A stretch of DNA of 64,000 bases, taken from positions 3,599,051 to 3,663,050 of the forward strand of contig NZ_CP124862.1 in NCBI RefSeq assembly GCF_030013905.1. Direction: 5' to 3'. Below are positions 55,429 through 63,699 of this stretch, one piece after another. Positions within the stretch are counted from its first letter, which is position 1, and every line of letters starts with the position of its first letter. The notes beneath the pieces were generated by a model. The model worked only from the letters and a program-made list of their open reading frames with translations, did no database searches and was not told the DNA's origin. The position numbers were made by a program, and so were the translations under genes. This DNA comes from Petroclostridium sp. X23 (GTDB taxonomy: Bacteria; Bacillota; Clostridia; SK-Y3).

Positions 55429-55512
55429 AAGAATAATTAAACTTCGTACGGCAGTGTGCGTAAAATTGTAAATATTAGCGACGGCGGACATTATAATCTT
55501 TGTACTAATGTA

Positions 55513-55715
55513 GGGGCAGGCCTTGTGTCTGCCCTTAAGATATGTTGAGATTTTTTTGGGGGACAGGTGTGATGCACGAGATCACTGAAAAAGTGCTTGA
55601 TTGGTCAGTCGCAAAGCATGGGGACGGACCTACAGCTTCCCTAAAAAGCAAGCGCAGCAGTAGGTCCGTCCCCATGCTTCACTCCTTCTGCGTGCTAAAT
55701 CAGACTTTTTTGGTG
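55513..55715. repeat. Long hairpin repeat, copy C
   Basis: GGGGCAGGCCTTGTGTCTGC (outer-arm motif of copy A) precedes the core at 55605-55701, which is a perfect 97-base inverted copy of 57471-57567. The internal 19-bp stem is AGCATGGGGACGGACCTAC with its complement. No gene is supported in 55429-55751. Confidence 0.85.
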
Positions 55716-55751
55716 GTTTTGCACTATTTCTGGCTCTATAAACATATTAAA

Positions 55752-55979
55752 TTAATATATTACGGTATATTTCAATTGTTCTATAGCATGGATGATCTCT
55801 TTTTTATCAATTACCCTGGAATCAAAGGCTATAATAAAAGCCTTTTCCGAAGGCTTCACTATTATTTTTCCAATGCTGTTGAGAGAAGTGACTTTATTAA
55901 TAATTCTTTGTGTATCATTTTTGCGAAGATGATTTATACGAATGATTGCCTTAAACGTTTCGATTCCTATTCCCTCCAT
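55752..55979 (-). CDS. Small HMA-like-fold protein lacking the metal-binding CxxC
   Basis: These 75 residues show a beta-alpha-beta-beta-alpha-beta pattern: FKAIIRINHLRKNDTQRIIN, VTSLNSIGKIIVKPSEKAFI, and IAFDSRVIDKKEIIHAIEQL ending KYTV. The spacing resembles heavy-metal-associated domains (HAIEQLKYTV against the usual AIExxGYxV), but the CxxC is replaced (HLRKND). The ribosome site is unclear because the GGAGGG lies just inside the chosen ATG, so a later non-ATG start is possible. It is alone on the minus strand between repeats. Confidence 0.55.
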   Translation of the reverse strand: MEGIGIETFKAIIRINHLRKNDTQRIINKVTSLNSIGKIIVKPSEKAFIIAFDSRVIDKKEIIHAIEQLKYTVIY

Positions 55980-56048
55980 TTATGAGTAGTATCTGTTAAT
56001 AGTATGGACATTTTTTTTACATATAACACATCGGAACCTTTCCTTTAT

Positions 56049-56160
56049 AAATGGACAATGGACCTTTGTAAATGTACAATGGACAATGTACATTGAACGG
56101 CTAACAATGAATAGTGAACGGATAATAGTGAATAATTAATAGTGAATAGTGATTAGTTAT
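56049..56160. repeat. ACAATGGACAATGT and AGTGAAT arrays before ogg
   Basis: Mixed units as at 43596 and 51372. The rest of 55980-56500 holds TATAAGTCACACTAAGTATG (about 56247), inverted near 57635-57655, a short hairpin GGACGTATGGCAATACGTCC at 56343, and GTGAACTGTGAACT units near 56443. No gene is seen. Confidence 0.65.
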
Positions 56161-56500
56161 CATAGTTAATGGTAAAGTCTGATTTCCGATAATATTTAAA
56201 AGCTGTAGATTCTTGTAAGTAGCGAACTTTAAGATTATAATTTAATATATAAGTCACACTAAGTATGTCACATTTCTTCTTTCTCTCCTGACTGTAATAT
56301 ACTTAGTGTTATTTATATAGTATAGGAATTATCATTCTGTAGGGACGTATGGCAATACGTCCGCTCGGCTGTATATCCATACAGCTTCAAATTTGGTTGT
56401 CTGGATTATTTCGATTTATCCATTTACTGCTTTTTGCTGTGAACCGTGAACTGTGAACTAAAATAACTGTGAACTAAAAAATCTTGAGGTGTAATATAAA

Positions 56501-57385
56501 ATGGCCTATGATTATAAAATATTTGAAGACAATAATCGAGTGATTGTACAAGGTATCCGAGACTTTAACCTCGTTCATACTTTCGAATGCGGGCAGTGTT
56601 TTCGATGGGATAGGCAAGAGGATGAAAGTTACACAGGTGTTGCTTTTGGAAAAGTTATTAATATATCTGTGAAAGACAATGGGTTGATTATCAATAATAC
56701 GAATTTGGAAGATTTTAATAATATATGGAGAGCTTATTTTGATTTGGATAGGGATTATGGCACTATTAAAGAAGAACTAAGCAGAGATCCTGCGCTTGCT
56801 AAAGCAACGCGATTCGGCTGGGGAATTCGTATTGTGCAGCAAGAGGTTTGGGAATGTATGGTTTCATTTATTCTTTCCTCAAATAATATCATTCCAAGGA
56901 TTAAAAAAATTATAAAGAGTATTAGTGAGAGATATGGACAGCCCATAGAGTATCATGATAGAGTTTATTATAGCTTTCCAAGACCGGAGGATCTATATCA
57001 AAAAACGGCGGAAGATATGGATTTCTGCAAAAGCGGTTATAGATGCAAGTATATTTTGGATGCTGCAAGGGCTGTAATGGAACGCCGTGTCATGTTGAAC
57101 ATAATTAAAGAACTTACTACTGCAGAGGCGCGGAAAGAATTAATGAAAATAAACGGTATAGGACCGAAAGTAGCGGATTGTATTCTTTTATTCTCTTTAC
57201 AAAAATATGATGTTTTTCCAACCGATGTTTGGATTCGACGGGTGATGGAATTTTTTTATGTACAAGAGGATGCTTCGATAGGACATGTTCAAACGTATTC
57301 CAATGAGCAGTTTGGTGATTTTGCAGGTTTTGCACAGCAATATTTGTTTTATTATGCGAGAGAGATGAAAATAGGGAAAAGGTAG
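56501..57385 (+). CDS. 8-oxoguanine DNA glycosylase / AP lyase (OGG1-type)
   Basis: This 294-residue repair enzyme excises oxidised guanine. The amino-terminal OGG_N domain holds TFECGQCFRWDRQEDESYTG, and the HhH-GPD domain starts near residue 115 (QQEVWECMVSFILSSNNIIP). The catalytic lysine lies in GYRCKYILDAA near residue 185, the helix-hairpin-helix in MKINGIGPKVADCILLF, and the catalytic aspartate in FPTDVWIRR near residue 245. TTGAGGTG precedes the ATG. Two inverted copies of a 97-base repeat bracket this gene and the small HMA-like gene. Confidence 0.93.
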   Translation: MAYDYKIFEDNNRVIVQGIRDFNLVHTFECGQCFRWDRQEDESYTGVAFGKVINISVKDNGLIINNTNLEDFNNIWRAYFDLDRDYGTIKEELSRDPALAKATRFGWGIRIVQQEVWECMVSFILSSNNIIPRIKKIIKSISERYGQPIEYHDRVYYSFPRPEDLYQKTAEDMDFCKSGYRCKYILDAARAVMERRVMLNIIKELTTAEARKELMKINGIGPKVADCILLFSLQKYDVFPTDVWIRRVMEFFYVQEDASIGHVQTYSNEQFGDFAGFAQQYLFYYAREMKIGKR

Positions 57386-57395
57386 GTAATGGCAA

Positions 57396-57420
57396 ATGTA
57401 CAATGGACAATGGATAATGA
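57396..57420. repeat. ACAATGGACAATGG array after ogg
   Basis: AATGTACAATGGACAATGGA just past the ogg stop. Confidence 0.6.
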
Positions 57421-57458
57421 AATGCGGTTTTGGGTGACAGGAGAACCGTCCGAGATTA

Positions 57459-57590
57459 CTGATAAAGTCCGATTTAGCACGCAGAAGGAGTGAAGCATGG
57501 GGACGGACCTACTGCTGCGCTTGCTTTTTAGGGAAGCTGTAGGTCCGTCCCCATGCTTTGCGACTGAACGATGAAGCGCTTTTTCAGTGG
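57459..57590. repeat. Long hairpin repeat, copy D
   Basis: The core 57471-57567 is identical to the reverse complement of 55605-55701. The stem AGCATGGGGACGGACCTAC (57494) pairs with its exact complement at 57539-57557. Flanks AAAGTCCGATTTAGC and GATGAAGCGCTTTTTCAG match copies A and B. The rest of 57386-57688 has no gene. Confidence 0.85.
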
Positions 57591-57688
57591 TTTCCAACCG
57601 TCCCTATGTTACATTTTTGAACGAGAATATAATGTACTTAGTGTGACGTATATAGTAAAATGATTAGTGGCCAAGGGGGGCTGAAGTT

Positions 57689-58411
57689 ATGTTAGGTACG
57701 GTGGTGAATGCGGCGGCGATTGTTACCGGCGGTTTGATTGGAGCAACGGTAGGAGGCGTCATCAATGAGAAGTATAAGAGTACGGTGATGCAGGGTATTT
57801 CTCTTTCGGTAATTGTAATAGGATTATCTATGGCATTGGAAGGGTTAGGGGTTTCAAGACCCGATGGCTTTCGTGGAGAAATGCTTTTACTGATGATTTT
57901 TAGTCTGGTCATCGGCGGGATCATAGGAGAATGGCTTGACATAGAAGCAAAACTGGATATGTTTGGAAAATGGATACAAAAGGTAGTGCATAGAGGCGGA
58001 AAAGTAAGTACTTTTGCAGAAGGCTTTGTCATTGCAAGCCTTGTATATTGCGTGGGTTCCATGGCGATTATGGGCTCTATTCAAGACGGATTGAATCATG
58101 ATCCCAGTATTCTTTATGCAAAGTCTGTGCTTGACGGTGTATCGGCGGTGATATTTGCCTCAACACTTGGGGTTGGGGTAATGTTTTCATTTATACCTGT
58201 TTTTTTATATCAAGGTGCAATTACTCTTCTTGCATCATTTGTAGAGCCATTATTAATGGACTGGGTAGTTGCAGCAATGTCTGGGGTAGGTGGAATTCTT
58301 ATTATAGGTATTGGCATGACCATGCTTGATCTTAAAAGGATCAAAGTGGGAAACTTGCTTCCGGCTATATTTATTCCTATGATATATGGGATGATAGTAG
58401 TGGCTGTATAA
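57689..58411 (+). CDS. DUF554-family membrane protein
   Basis: This 240-residue protein has about seven hydrophobic segments and the DUF554 (YdfK-like) hallmarks: MLGTVVNAAAIVTGGLIGAT, IGEWLDIEAKLDMFGKWIQK, FAEGFVIASLVYCVGSMAI and GSIQDGLNHDPSILYAKSVL. Function is unknown in the family; transport is suspected. AAGGGGGG precedes the ATG. It stands alone between repeat copy D and a zinc-ribbon gene. Confidence 0.88.
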   Translation: MLGTVVNAAAIVTGGLIGATVGGVINEKYKSTVMQGISLSVIVIGLSMALEGLGVSRPDGFRGEMLLLMIFSLVIGGIIGEWLDIEAKLDMFGKWIQKVVHRGGKVSTFAEGFVIASLVYCVGSMAIMGSIQDGLNHDPSILYAKSVLDGVSAVIFASTLGVGVMFSFIPVFLYQGAITLLASFVEPLLMDWVVAAMSGVGGILIIGIGMTMLDLKRIKVGNLLPAIFIPMIYGMIVVAV

Positions 58412-58512
58412 ATGATATTATACTTTTTTTCGTTTCCAGGCAGGATTTTTTTCTTTGATGCAGAATATTAACTATAATAAAGAAAGGTATTTTGCTGGGA
58501 TGAGGTGGGCAA

Positions 58513-59148
58513 ATGGTACTGGATTGGTTTAACACAATTGCATATAAATGCCCTGCTTGTGGTGCGATAGAATTCCACAATATTTCACTCTTTGACTTTT
58601 CAGGTAAAAAAGAGTATACTCTTCCATGTATGTGTGGAGCATCACTTGTTAAATTAATAACAAAAGATAATCGCCTTTGTAATATACTTATTCCATGTAT
58701 AGCTTGTAACACAGTACATACATATACCATTAATTTTAAAGATTTATGGACAAAAAGAATAATGTGTTTCAAGTGTACTAAAACTAAGATAGAATTATGT
58801 TTTATCGGTTGTGATGATGCAGTAAGAAAAGCAGTAGACTTATATGAAATAGAAATGGATAAATTAATGGAAGATATCGGGTACGATAATGGTTTTGCTA
58901 ATAGTGTAGTCATGCTGCATACTGTTGATAGGATTCATGATATAGCGGAGAAAAATAATCTGCTTTGTCAATGCGGTAATTATGATATAAATTTACGGAT
59001 ATTGTATGATAGTGTAGAATTGACATGCAATAAGTGTTTTGCGTGCGAAACCATCAAAGCATGTACAAATCAAGATTTAAAATTGACATTAAAGCGAGAC
59101 AGCATTATAATCAGTGATGACATTTGTAAAAAATACTTGAAGCTATAA
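58513..59148 (+). CDS. Multi-zinc-ribbon protein, unknown
   Basis: This 211-residue protein has four or more cysteine pairs spaced like zinc ribbons: YKCPACGAIEFH, LPCMCGASLV, IPCIACNTVHTY with IMCFKCTKTKIE, and a carboxy group LLCQCGNYDI with LTCNKCFACETI. A helical stretch in the middle (residues 115-165) separates the two halves. It has no membrane segment. I do not recognise a named family beyond a zinc-ribbon protein of Clostridia. GAGGTGGG precedes the ATG; the fructose-bisphosphate aldolase gene follows. Confidence 0.8.
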   Translation: MVLDWFNTIAYKCPACGAIEFHNISLFDFSGKKEYTLPCMCGASLVKLITKDNRLCNILIPCIACNTVHTYTINFKDLWTKRIMCFKCTKTKIELCFIGCDDAVRKAVDLYEIEMDKLMEDIGYDNGFANSVVMLHTVDRIHDIAEKNNLLCQCGNYDINLRILYDSVELTCNKCFACETIKACTNQDLKLTLKRDSIIISDDICKKYLKL

Positions 59149-59230
59149 TGGAAGCATTCAAATTAAACATATTTAGTGTGAGTGATTTTGATTATACATA
59201 AATAAAAGATAAACTTAGGAGGTAGAGTTG

Positions 59231-60082
59231 ATGCTAGTAACAGGAAAAGAGATACTGGATAAGGCCCATAAGGAAGGATATGCAGTAGGAGCGTTTAATG
59301 TTAACAATATGGAAATTCTCCAAGCTGTTATTGCTGCCGCGGAAGAAGAAAAAGCTCCAGTTATTATACAAACTTCAGAAGGTGCTATTAAGTACGCTGG
59401 AATCGACTATCTCAGCACTTTGGTTCGTCTTGCTGCAGAAAAAGCGACTGTTCCGGTAGCACTGCACTTGGATCATGGAACAACTTTTGAAACCATTATC
59501 GGTTGTATCAGGAATGGATGGACATCAGTGATGATTGATGGATCTCATCATCCGCTGGAAGAAAATATTGCGGTGACAAACGAAGTTATTAAGATCGCGC
59601 ACGCATGCGGTGTTTCAGTAGAAGCTGAGTTAGGCAGACTAGGCGGAGTGGAAGATAACATTAGCGTTGATGAAAAAGACGCAAGATTAACCCATCCTGA
59701 TGAAGCTGTCAAATTTGTGAAGGAAACAGGCGTAGATTCACTGGCGATAGCTATCGGAACTGCGCATGGAAAATATAAAGGTGAGCCAAAGCTGGATTTT
59801 GAAAGATTAACCACCATTAAGAATTTATTAAATATTCCTATCGTTCTTCATGGTGCATCCGGTGTTCCTGAAGATGCAATTCAAAAGGCAGTATCACTGG
59901 GCGTAAACAAGATCAATATAGATACTGACGTGAGAGTTGCTTTCACGGAAGGTGTGAAGTCTGTAATCGTGAATAAACCTGAAGAATATGATCCAAGAAA
60001 GATTTGCGGTCCTGCGAAAGATGAAATGAAGAAAGTAGTAAAAGCCAAGATGAAATTATTTGGATGTTCCGGAAAAGCATAA
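59231..60082 (+). CDS. fba: Class II fructose-1,6-bisphosphate aldolase
   Basis: This 283-residue zinc enzyme of glycolysis cleaves fructose-1,6-bisphosphate. It has AVGAFNVNNMEILQAVIAAA at the start, the zinc histidines in LHLDHGTTFETI near residue 80, the catalytic region SVMIDGSHHPLEENI, AELGRLGGVED, GTAHGKYKGEPKLDFERL and VLHGASGVPEDAIQKAV. Tagatose-bisphosphate specificity is possible but less likely. GGAGG precedes the ATG. A strong terminator follows. Confidence 0.93.
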   Translation: MLVTGKEILDKAHKEGYAVGAFNVNNMEILQAVIAAAEEEKAPVIIQTSEGAIKYAGIDYLSTLVRLAAEKATVPVALHLDHGTTFETIIGCIRNGWTSVMIDGSHHPLEENIAVTNEVIKIAHACGVSVEAELGRLGGVEDNISVDEKDARLTHPDEAVKFVKETGVDSLAIAIGTAHGKYKGEPKLDFERLTTIKNLLNIPIVLHGASGVPEDAIQKAVSLGVNKINIDTDVRVAFTEGVKSVIVNKPEEYDPRKICGPAKDEMKKVVKAKMKLFGCSGKA

Positions 60083-60096
60083 TAATATAAAAGAAT

Positions 60097-60129
60097 AAAA
60101 AAACTGCGGGTTTCGCAGTTTTTTTTTAT
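60097..60129 (+). terminator. Terminator after fba
   Basis: AAACTGCG / CGCAGTTT stem with a short loop and a nine-T run. Confidence 0.9.
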
Positions 60130-60158
60130 TCTTTTATTTCAAAATTTCCCTTTTTTGC

Positions 60159-60187
60159 TTGACATCTGTATTCCAATCGAATATAAT
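60159..60187 (+). promoter_or_regulatory. rpsF operon promoter
   Basis: TTGACA, exactly 17 bp, TATAAT. The leader to the ATG is about 85 bases and contains GGATTATTG / CAATAACC as a possible stem; an S6:S18 autoregulatory leader is possible but I cannot verify its motif. Confidence 0.85.
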
Positions 60188-60278
60188 ACTTCTTTGTAGG
60201 ATTATTGTATATATTTGCAATAACCATCCTTGCTCTAACACAATCGTTAGGGCCATAGTCCAGAAGGAGGTGAAAATA

Positions 60279-60575
60279 ATGGTTAAAATCGTAAACAAGT
60301 ATGAAACTCTTTTCATCATTAATTCCAATCAAGGCGAGGAAGAGATTACGGCGCTTGTTGAAAAATTTAAATCATTAATTGAATCTGCAGGTCAAGTTGA
60401 AAATGTTGATTTATGGGGAAAAAGAAGACTTGCATATCCAATCAATGATTTGAATGAAGGATACTACGTTTTGATTAATTTCAATGCTGAAACTTCATTT
60501 ATTCAGGAGCTTGAAAGGGTTTTCAAGATTACTGATGGAATAATGAGAGCACTCGTTATAAAGAAAGACGAATAA
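60279..60575 (+). CDS. rpsF: 30S ribosomal protein S6
   Basis: This 98-residue protein binds S18 on the small-subunit platform. Typical segments are NKYETLFIINSNQGEEEITA, VDLWGKRRLAYPINDLNEGY and LERVFKITDGIMRALVIKKD. AAGGAGGTGA precedes this ATG, so upstream in-frame starts are rejected. It is the first gene of the conserved rpsF-ssb-rpsR operon. Confidence 0.97.
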   Translation: MVKIVNKYETLFIINSNQGEEEITALVEKFKSLIESAGQVENVDLWGKRRLAYPINDLNEGYYVLINFNAETSFIQELERVFKITDGIMRALVIKKDE

Positions 60576-60603
60576 GATTTTACATCTAGGTAGGTGATAA
60601 CAA

Positions 60604-61029
60604 ATGTTAAACAAGGTAATACTGATGGGAAGACTTACTAAAGATCCGGAGCTTCGTTATACGCCCAGTAACGTTCCTGTGTGCACTTTTACTATTGCGG
60701 TAGATAGAAATTATGCGAAACAGGGAGAACAAAGGCAGGCGGACTTCATTCAGGTTGTTGCATGGAGAAACAATGCCGAGTTTGTTAGCAAATATTTTGC
60801 GAAGGGTAGAATGATTGCTATTGCAGGAAGTCTTCAAACCAGGTCATGGGATGATCAGGAAGGTAAAAGACATTTTGTTACTGAAGTTGTTGTAGATGAA
60901 ACCTACTTTGCAGATAGTAAACGTGATAACGATAATGCCAGCAGAATGAATCCGGGATTCGGTGGTAGCGATGCTTCAGATATAGAAGGATTTACACCTA
61001 TCGATTCTGATGATGATCTTCCGTTTTAG
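60604..61029 (+). CDS. ssb: Single-stranded DNA-binding protein
   Basis: This 141-residue protein has an OB fold (residues 1-105; [60 protein letters not shown]), a short flexible linker and the acidic tip SDDDLPF that recruits replication and repair partners. It lies between rpsF and rpsR as in most Firmicutes. TAGGTGATAAC precedes the ATG. Confidence 0.97.
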   Translation: MLNKVILMGRLTKDPELRYTPSNVPVCTFTIAVDRNYAKQGEQRQADFIQVVAWRNNAEFVSKYFAKGRMIAIAGSLQTRSWDDQEGKRHFVTEVVVDETYFADSKRDNDNASRMNPGFGGSDASDIEGFTPIDSDDDLPF

Positions 61030-61064
61030 AGTACGATAGAATTTGGTGCGAGGAGGTTGGAATA

Positions 61065-61316
61065 ATGGCTGAAAGAGAAAGAAGAGAAAGACCTGGCAGA
61101 GGAAGAAGAGCGAAAAAGAAAGTTTGTTCTTTCTGTGTAGATAAAGTAGAAACAATCGATTATAAAGATATTTCAAAATTAAGAAGATATATTTCTGAAA
61201 GAGCTAAGATTCTTCCAAGAAGAATCAGCGGTAACTGTGCAAAACATCAAAGACAGCTTACCCAAGCAGTCAAGAGAGCAAGACAAATTGCTTTATTGCC
61301 GTATACATCAGAATAA
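61065..61316 (+). CDS. rpsR: 30S ribosomal protein S18
   Basis: This 83-residue protein has a basic amino end ([20 protein letters not shown]), then [20 protein letters not shown] and [20 protein letters not shown]. It pairs with S6. The CxxC-type zinc site seen in some S18 is reduced to CSFC with a later C. AGGAGG precedes the ATG. Confidence 0.97.
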   Translation: MAERERRERPGRGRRAKKKVCSFCVDKVETIDYKDISKLRRYISERAKILPRRISGNCAKHQRQLTQAVKRARQIALLPYTSE

Positions 61317-61324
61317 GAATAATA

Positions 61325-61357
61325 AAACCAGTGCATATGCACTGGTTTATTATTTTT
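61325..61357 (+). terminator. Terminator of rpsF-ssb-rpsR operon
   Basis: AAACCAGTGC / GCACTGGTTT stem with a 4-nt loop, then ATTATTTTT. Confidence 0.9.
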
Positions 61358-61425
61358 AAAGCGTTTGACAACTGCCGGATATGAATATAGAATATTTATA
61401 ATTATGTAATGAGGAGAATGGAAAT

Positions 61426-62250
61426 ATGAAGGTAGGGTTTATGGGTCCGAAAGGAACGTTCACACAGCAGGCAGCGGATATTTATGCCGGCAATACCAGC
61501 GCAGAATTGGTTGAATATACGAATATAGCGGAATTGATTCATGCCATTTATAATGGTGAAGTAGATGAAGGGGTTGTACCCATTGAGAATTCCATAGAGG
61601 GTTCCGTCAATGTGACACTTGATATGATGGCGTGGAACGTCGATTTAAAAATTAAAAAAGAGATTATAATTCCTATAAAACATAACTTCATGGTTAGAAA
61701 AGGGAAGAAAGATGTATCGCTGATACTATCTCACCCTCAGGCAGTTGGACAGTGCAGAGCGTTTTTGAATAAATATTATCCTAAAGTGCCTGTGCAGTAT
61801 GCTTATAGTACGGCTCAAGCAGCTCAACAGGTAGCTTCTTCCGCTGAGAATTGGGCTGCAATTGCGGCGCCAAAGGCAGCAATGGAATATGATCTTGAGT
61901 CATTGTATCAATCCATACAGGACCATGACAGCAATGTTACACGTTTTATCGTATTGTCCCATGACTATTCCAATGAGGAGAATCAAAGGAAAACATCTAT
62001 TATTTTTTCTACTGATAATAAGCCGGGAAGCTTGTATAGAGTTCTTCAGATTCTTAACCTTTGGGATATTAACATGACGCGTATTGAATCGAGGCCGGCG
62101 AAAAACAGTTTAGGAAGCTATATCTTTTTTGTAGATATAGAGGGGAACTGGCAGCAGTCGGATGTTAGAGATGCTTTAACAATGATAAGAAGAAAAACTT
62201 CATTTTTCAAGATGCTGGGTTCCTATGCGGTAGAGAGTTATGATTGCTAA
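61426..62250 (+). CDS. pheA: Prephenate dehydratase
   Basis: This 274-residue monofunctional enzyme converts prephenate to phenylpyruvate in phenylalanine synthesis. The catalytic domain spans residues 1-180 (GFMGPKGTFTQQAADIYAG, EGVVPIENSIEGSVNVTLD, LSHPQAVGQCRAFL, DHDSNVTRFIVLS). It is followed by an ACT regulatory domain (TSIIFSTDNKPGSLYRVLQI, INMTRIESRPAKNSLGSYIF) for feedback inhibition by phenylalanine. There is no chorismate mutase domain. GAGGAG precedes the ATG. Confidence 0.96.
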   Translation: MKVGFMGPKGTFTQQAADIYAGNTSAELVEYTNIAELIHAIYNGEVDEGVVPIENSIEGSVNVTLDMMAWNVDLKIKKEIIIPIKHNFMVRKGKKDVSLILSHPQAVGQCRAFLNKYYPKVPVQYAYSTAQAAQQVASSAENWAAIAAPKAAMEYDLESLYQSIQDHDSNVTRFIVLSHDYSNEENQRKTSIIFSTDNKPGSLYRVLQILNLWDINMTRIESRPAKNSLGSYIFFVDIEGNWQQSDVRDALTMIRRKTSFFKMLGSYAVESYDC

Positions 62251-62307
62251 TTGTCCTATTGGATGATATAATATACTATGGTTTAAAATAGCAAAGAGGT
62301 GAAGATA

Positions 62308-62664
62308 ATGTCTCTTTTCGATAGGGATCTTGATATAACCCGAAATATTAAAATGATTGAGTGGCTTAAGAGTGAACTCTTAACAGATATTGCGGCGCTT
62401 TTTAAAGCATTGATGAATGGAATGAAAGATGATGCGCAGGATATCCTGGCAGAAACAATATCCAATCTCATTGTGATATGTTACTTGCTGGGGAAAAGAC
62501 TGGGTATCAGTTATCATATGATTGATTTGAAGATGGAAGATAAGTTAAGGTTGGGCATTATTGAAGGCCATGAGCTAGAGAAATCTTATAAAGATTTGTC
62601 TGAGTTATCAAAGCATTTGAATTCAACTAGAGATAAAAATAGGAGCAGCCACTTCTACAAGTAA
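62308..62664 (+). CDS. MazG-like all-alpha NTP pyrophosphatase family protein
   Basis: This 118-residue helical protein resembles the short MazG-like proteins of Clostridia: ITRNIKMIEWLKSELLTDIA, ALFKALMNGMKDDAQDILAE, and TISNLIVICYLLGKRLGISY ending HMIDLKMEDKL. The ExxE/ExxD metal motif is only partly kept (ILAETISNL), so activity is uncertain. GAGGTG precedes this ATG. It lies between pheA and the DUF2232/gdpP pair. Confidence 0.75.
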   Translation: MSLFDRDLDITRNIKMIEWLKSELLTDIAALFKALMNGMKDDAQDILAETISNLIVICYLLGKRLGISYHMIDLKMEDKLRLGIIEGHELEKSYKDLSELSKHLNSTRDKNRSSHFYK

Positions 62665-62712
62665 CTAAGAACAGCTTTTAGCTAGTCAGAAAGGATAAGA
62701 GGAGTTCTTGAA

Positions 62713-63699
62713 ATGAATAATCGTCTGAATACAAAAAGTATGCTGGAAGCTGCATATCTGTCTGCAATGACAGTCTTTTTTGCGGTAGTAGGGTTTTATT
62801 TGCCGGCTTTTATGGCTTTTGCCATTTTTTTAAGTACGGTGCCACTGGTAATATTAGTCGTTAGGACCAATGAAAAGATAGCTTTATTAGCAGCATTCAT
62901 ATCATATTTTTTGATTATTATGTTTACTGGAGAAATCATTGTTGCAACTACGACATGGATGAGTTTTTCCTTTTCAGGTCTGGCATTAGGGTACGGTATG
63001 AAACGGAGATGGAATTTTCAAAAGCTGCTAATTACTTCATCCGGTGCGTACCTTTTTTCATTATTACTCATTATAGTACTCATTAATCATCTTGCAGGGG
63101 TGAACCAGATTGATATACTGGTGAATGAATATCTAAGTACAATGGATAGAAGTATGGAACAAATGAATAATGTAATGGGAAATGTACAGATACCTTCAGA
63201 CAAGCTGGCGGTTATTAAAGATACGGTAACGTATTTGGTGCCGGGATTCCTTATAATTTCATCTGCCGTATTCGGGTTTATATCTTTGTTTCTATCCAAG
63301 ATGGTAGTATGCCGCATTGGTTATGATTATAAATATTTGCCTGCTTTTTCTGAATTGAAGGTGAGCAGGGTCACAACAGGGGTTTTTACAATCTCCTTTT
63401 TACTATTTATGTTCTCCGACCAGACGATTTTTTCAGCTGCCATTGCCAATATTGCACTGATATTATCTGTAATATTAATGGTGTGCGGTATTTCGGTAAT
63501 GGATTATTTTGTAAAAAAGGCAGGTATTCCCGGCATTGTAAGGGTTATAATATACATCATAGGTTTCTCCATCACTACCGTATTGGCTCTGATCATACCA
63601 GTCTTGCATCCTTTTTATATTTTGATTGTATTGACTTTAGTGGACAGCGCCCTTGATTTAAGAAAGCTTAGTCATAAGGGAGAGAATCATGGACAATAA
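62713..63699 (+). CDS. DUF2232 membrane protein (YybS-like)
   Basis: This 328-residue protein has about eight hydrophobic segments and the YybS pattern (TKSMLEAAYLSAMTVFFAVV, SFSGLALGYGMKRRWNFQKL, PGFLIISSAVFGFISLFLSK). In Firmicutes it stands before gdpP, rplI and dnaB, as here. Resemblance to ECF-transporter-like membrane folds has been noted, but function is unknown. Its stop overlaps the start of gdpP by 11 bases, indicating coupling. Confidence 0.88.
   Translation: MNNRLNTKSMLEAAYLSAMTVFFAVVGFYLPAFMAFAIFLSTVPLVILVVRTNEKIALLAAFISYFLIIMFTGEIIVATTTWMSFSFSGLALGYGMKRRWNFQKLLITSSGAYLFSLLLIIVLINHLAGVNQIDILVNEYLSTMDRSMEQMNNVMGNVQIPSDKLAVIKDTVTYLVPGFLIISSAVFGFISLFLSKMVVCRIGYDYKYLPAFSELKVSRVTTGVFTISFLLFMFSDQTIFSAAIANIALILSVILMVCGISVMDYFVKKAGIPGIVRVIIYIIGFSITTVLALIIPVLHPFYILIVLTLVDSALDLRKLSHKGENHGQ

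Noticed and set aside
55542..55985. Plus-strand frame of 147 codons
   Set aside because: Its first half is repeat copy C and the rest is antisense to the HMA-like frame; the codon pattern is not protein-like.
60188..60278. S6:S18 ribosomal leader as a firm feature
   Set aside because: A stem can be drawn, but I could not match the conserved binding motif with confidence.
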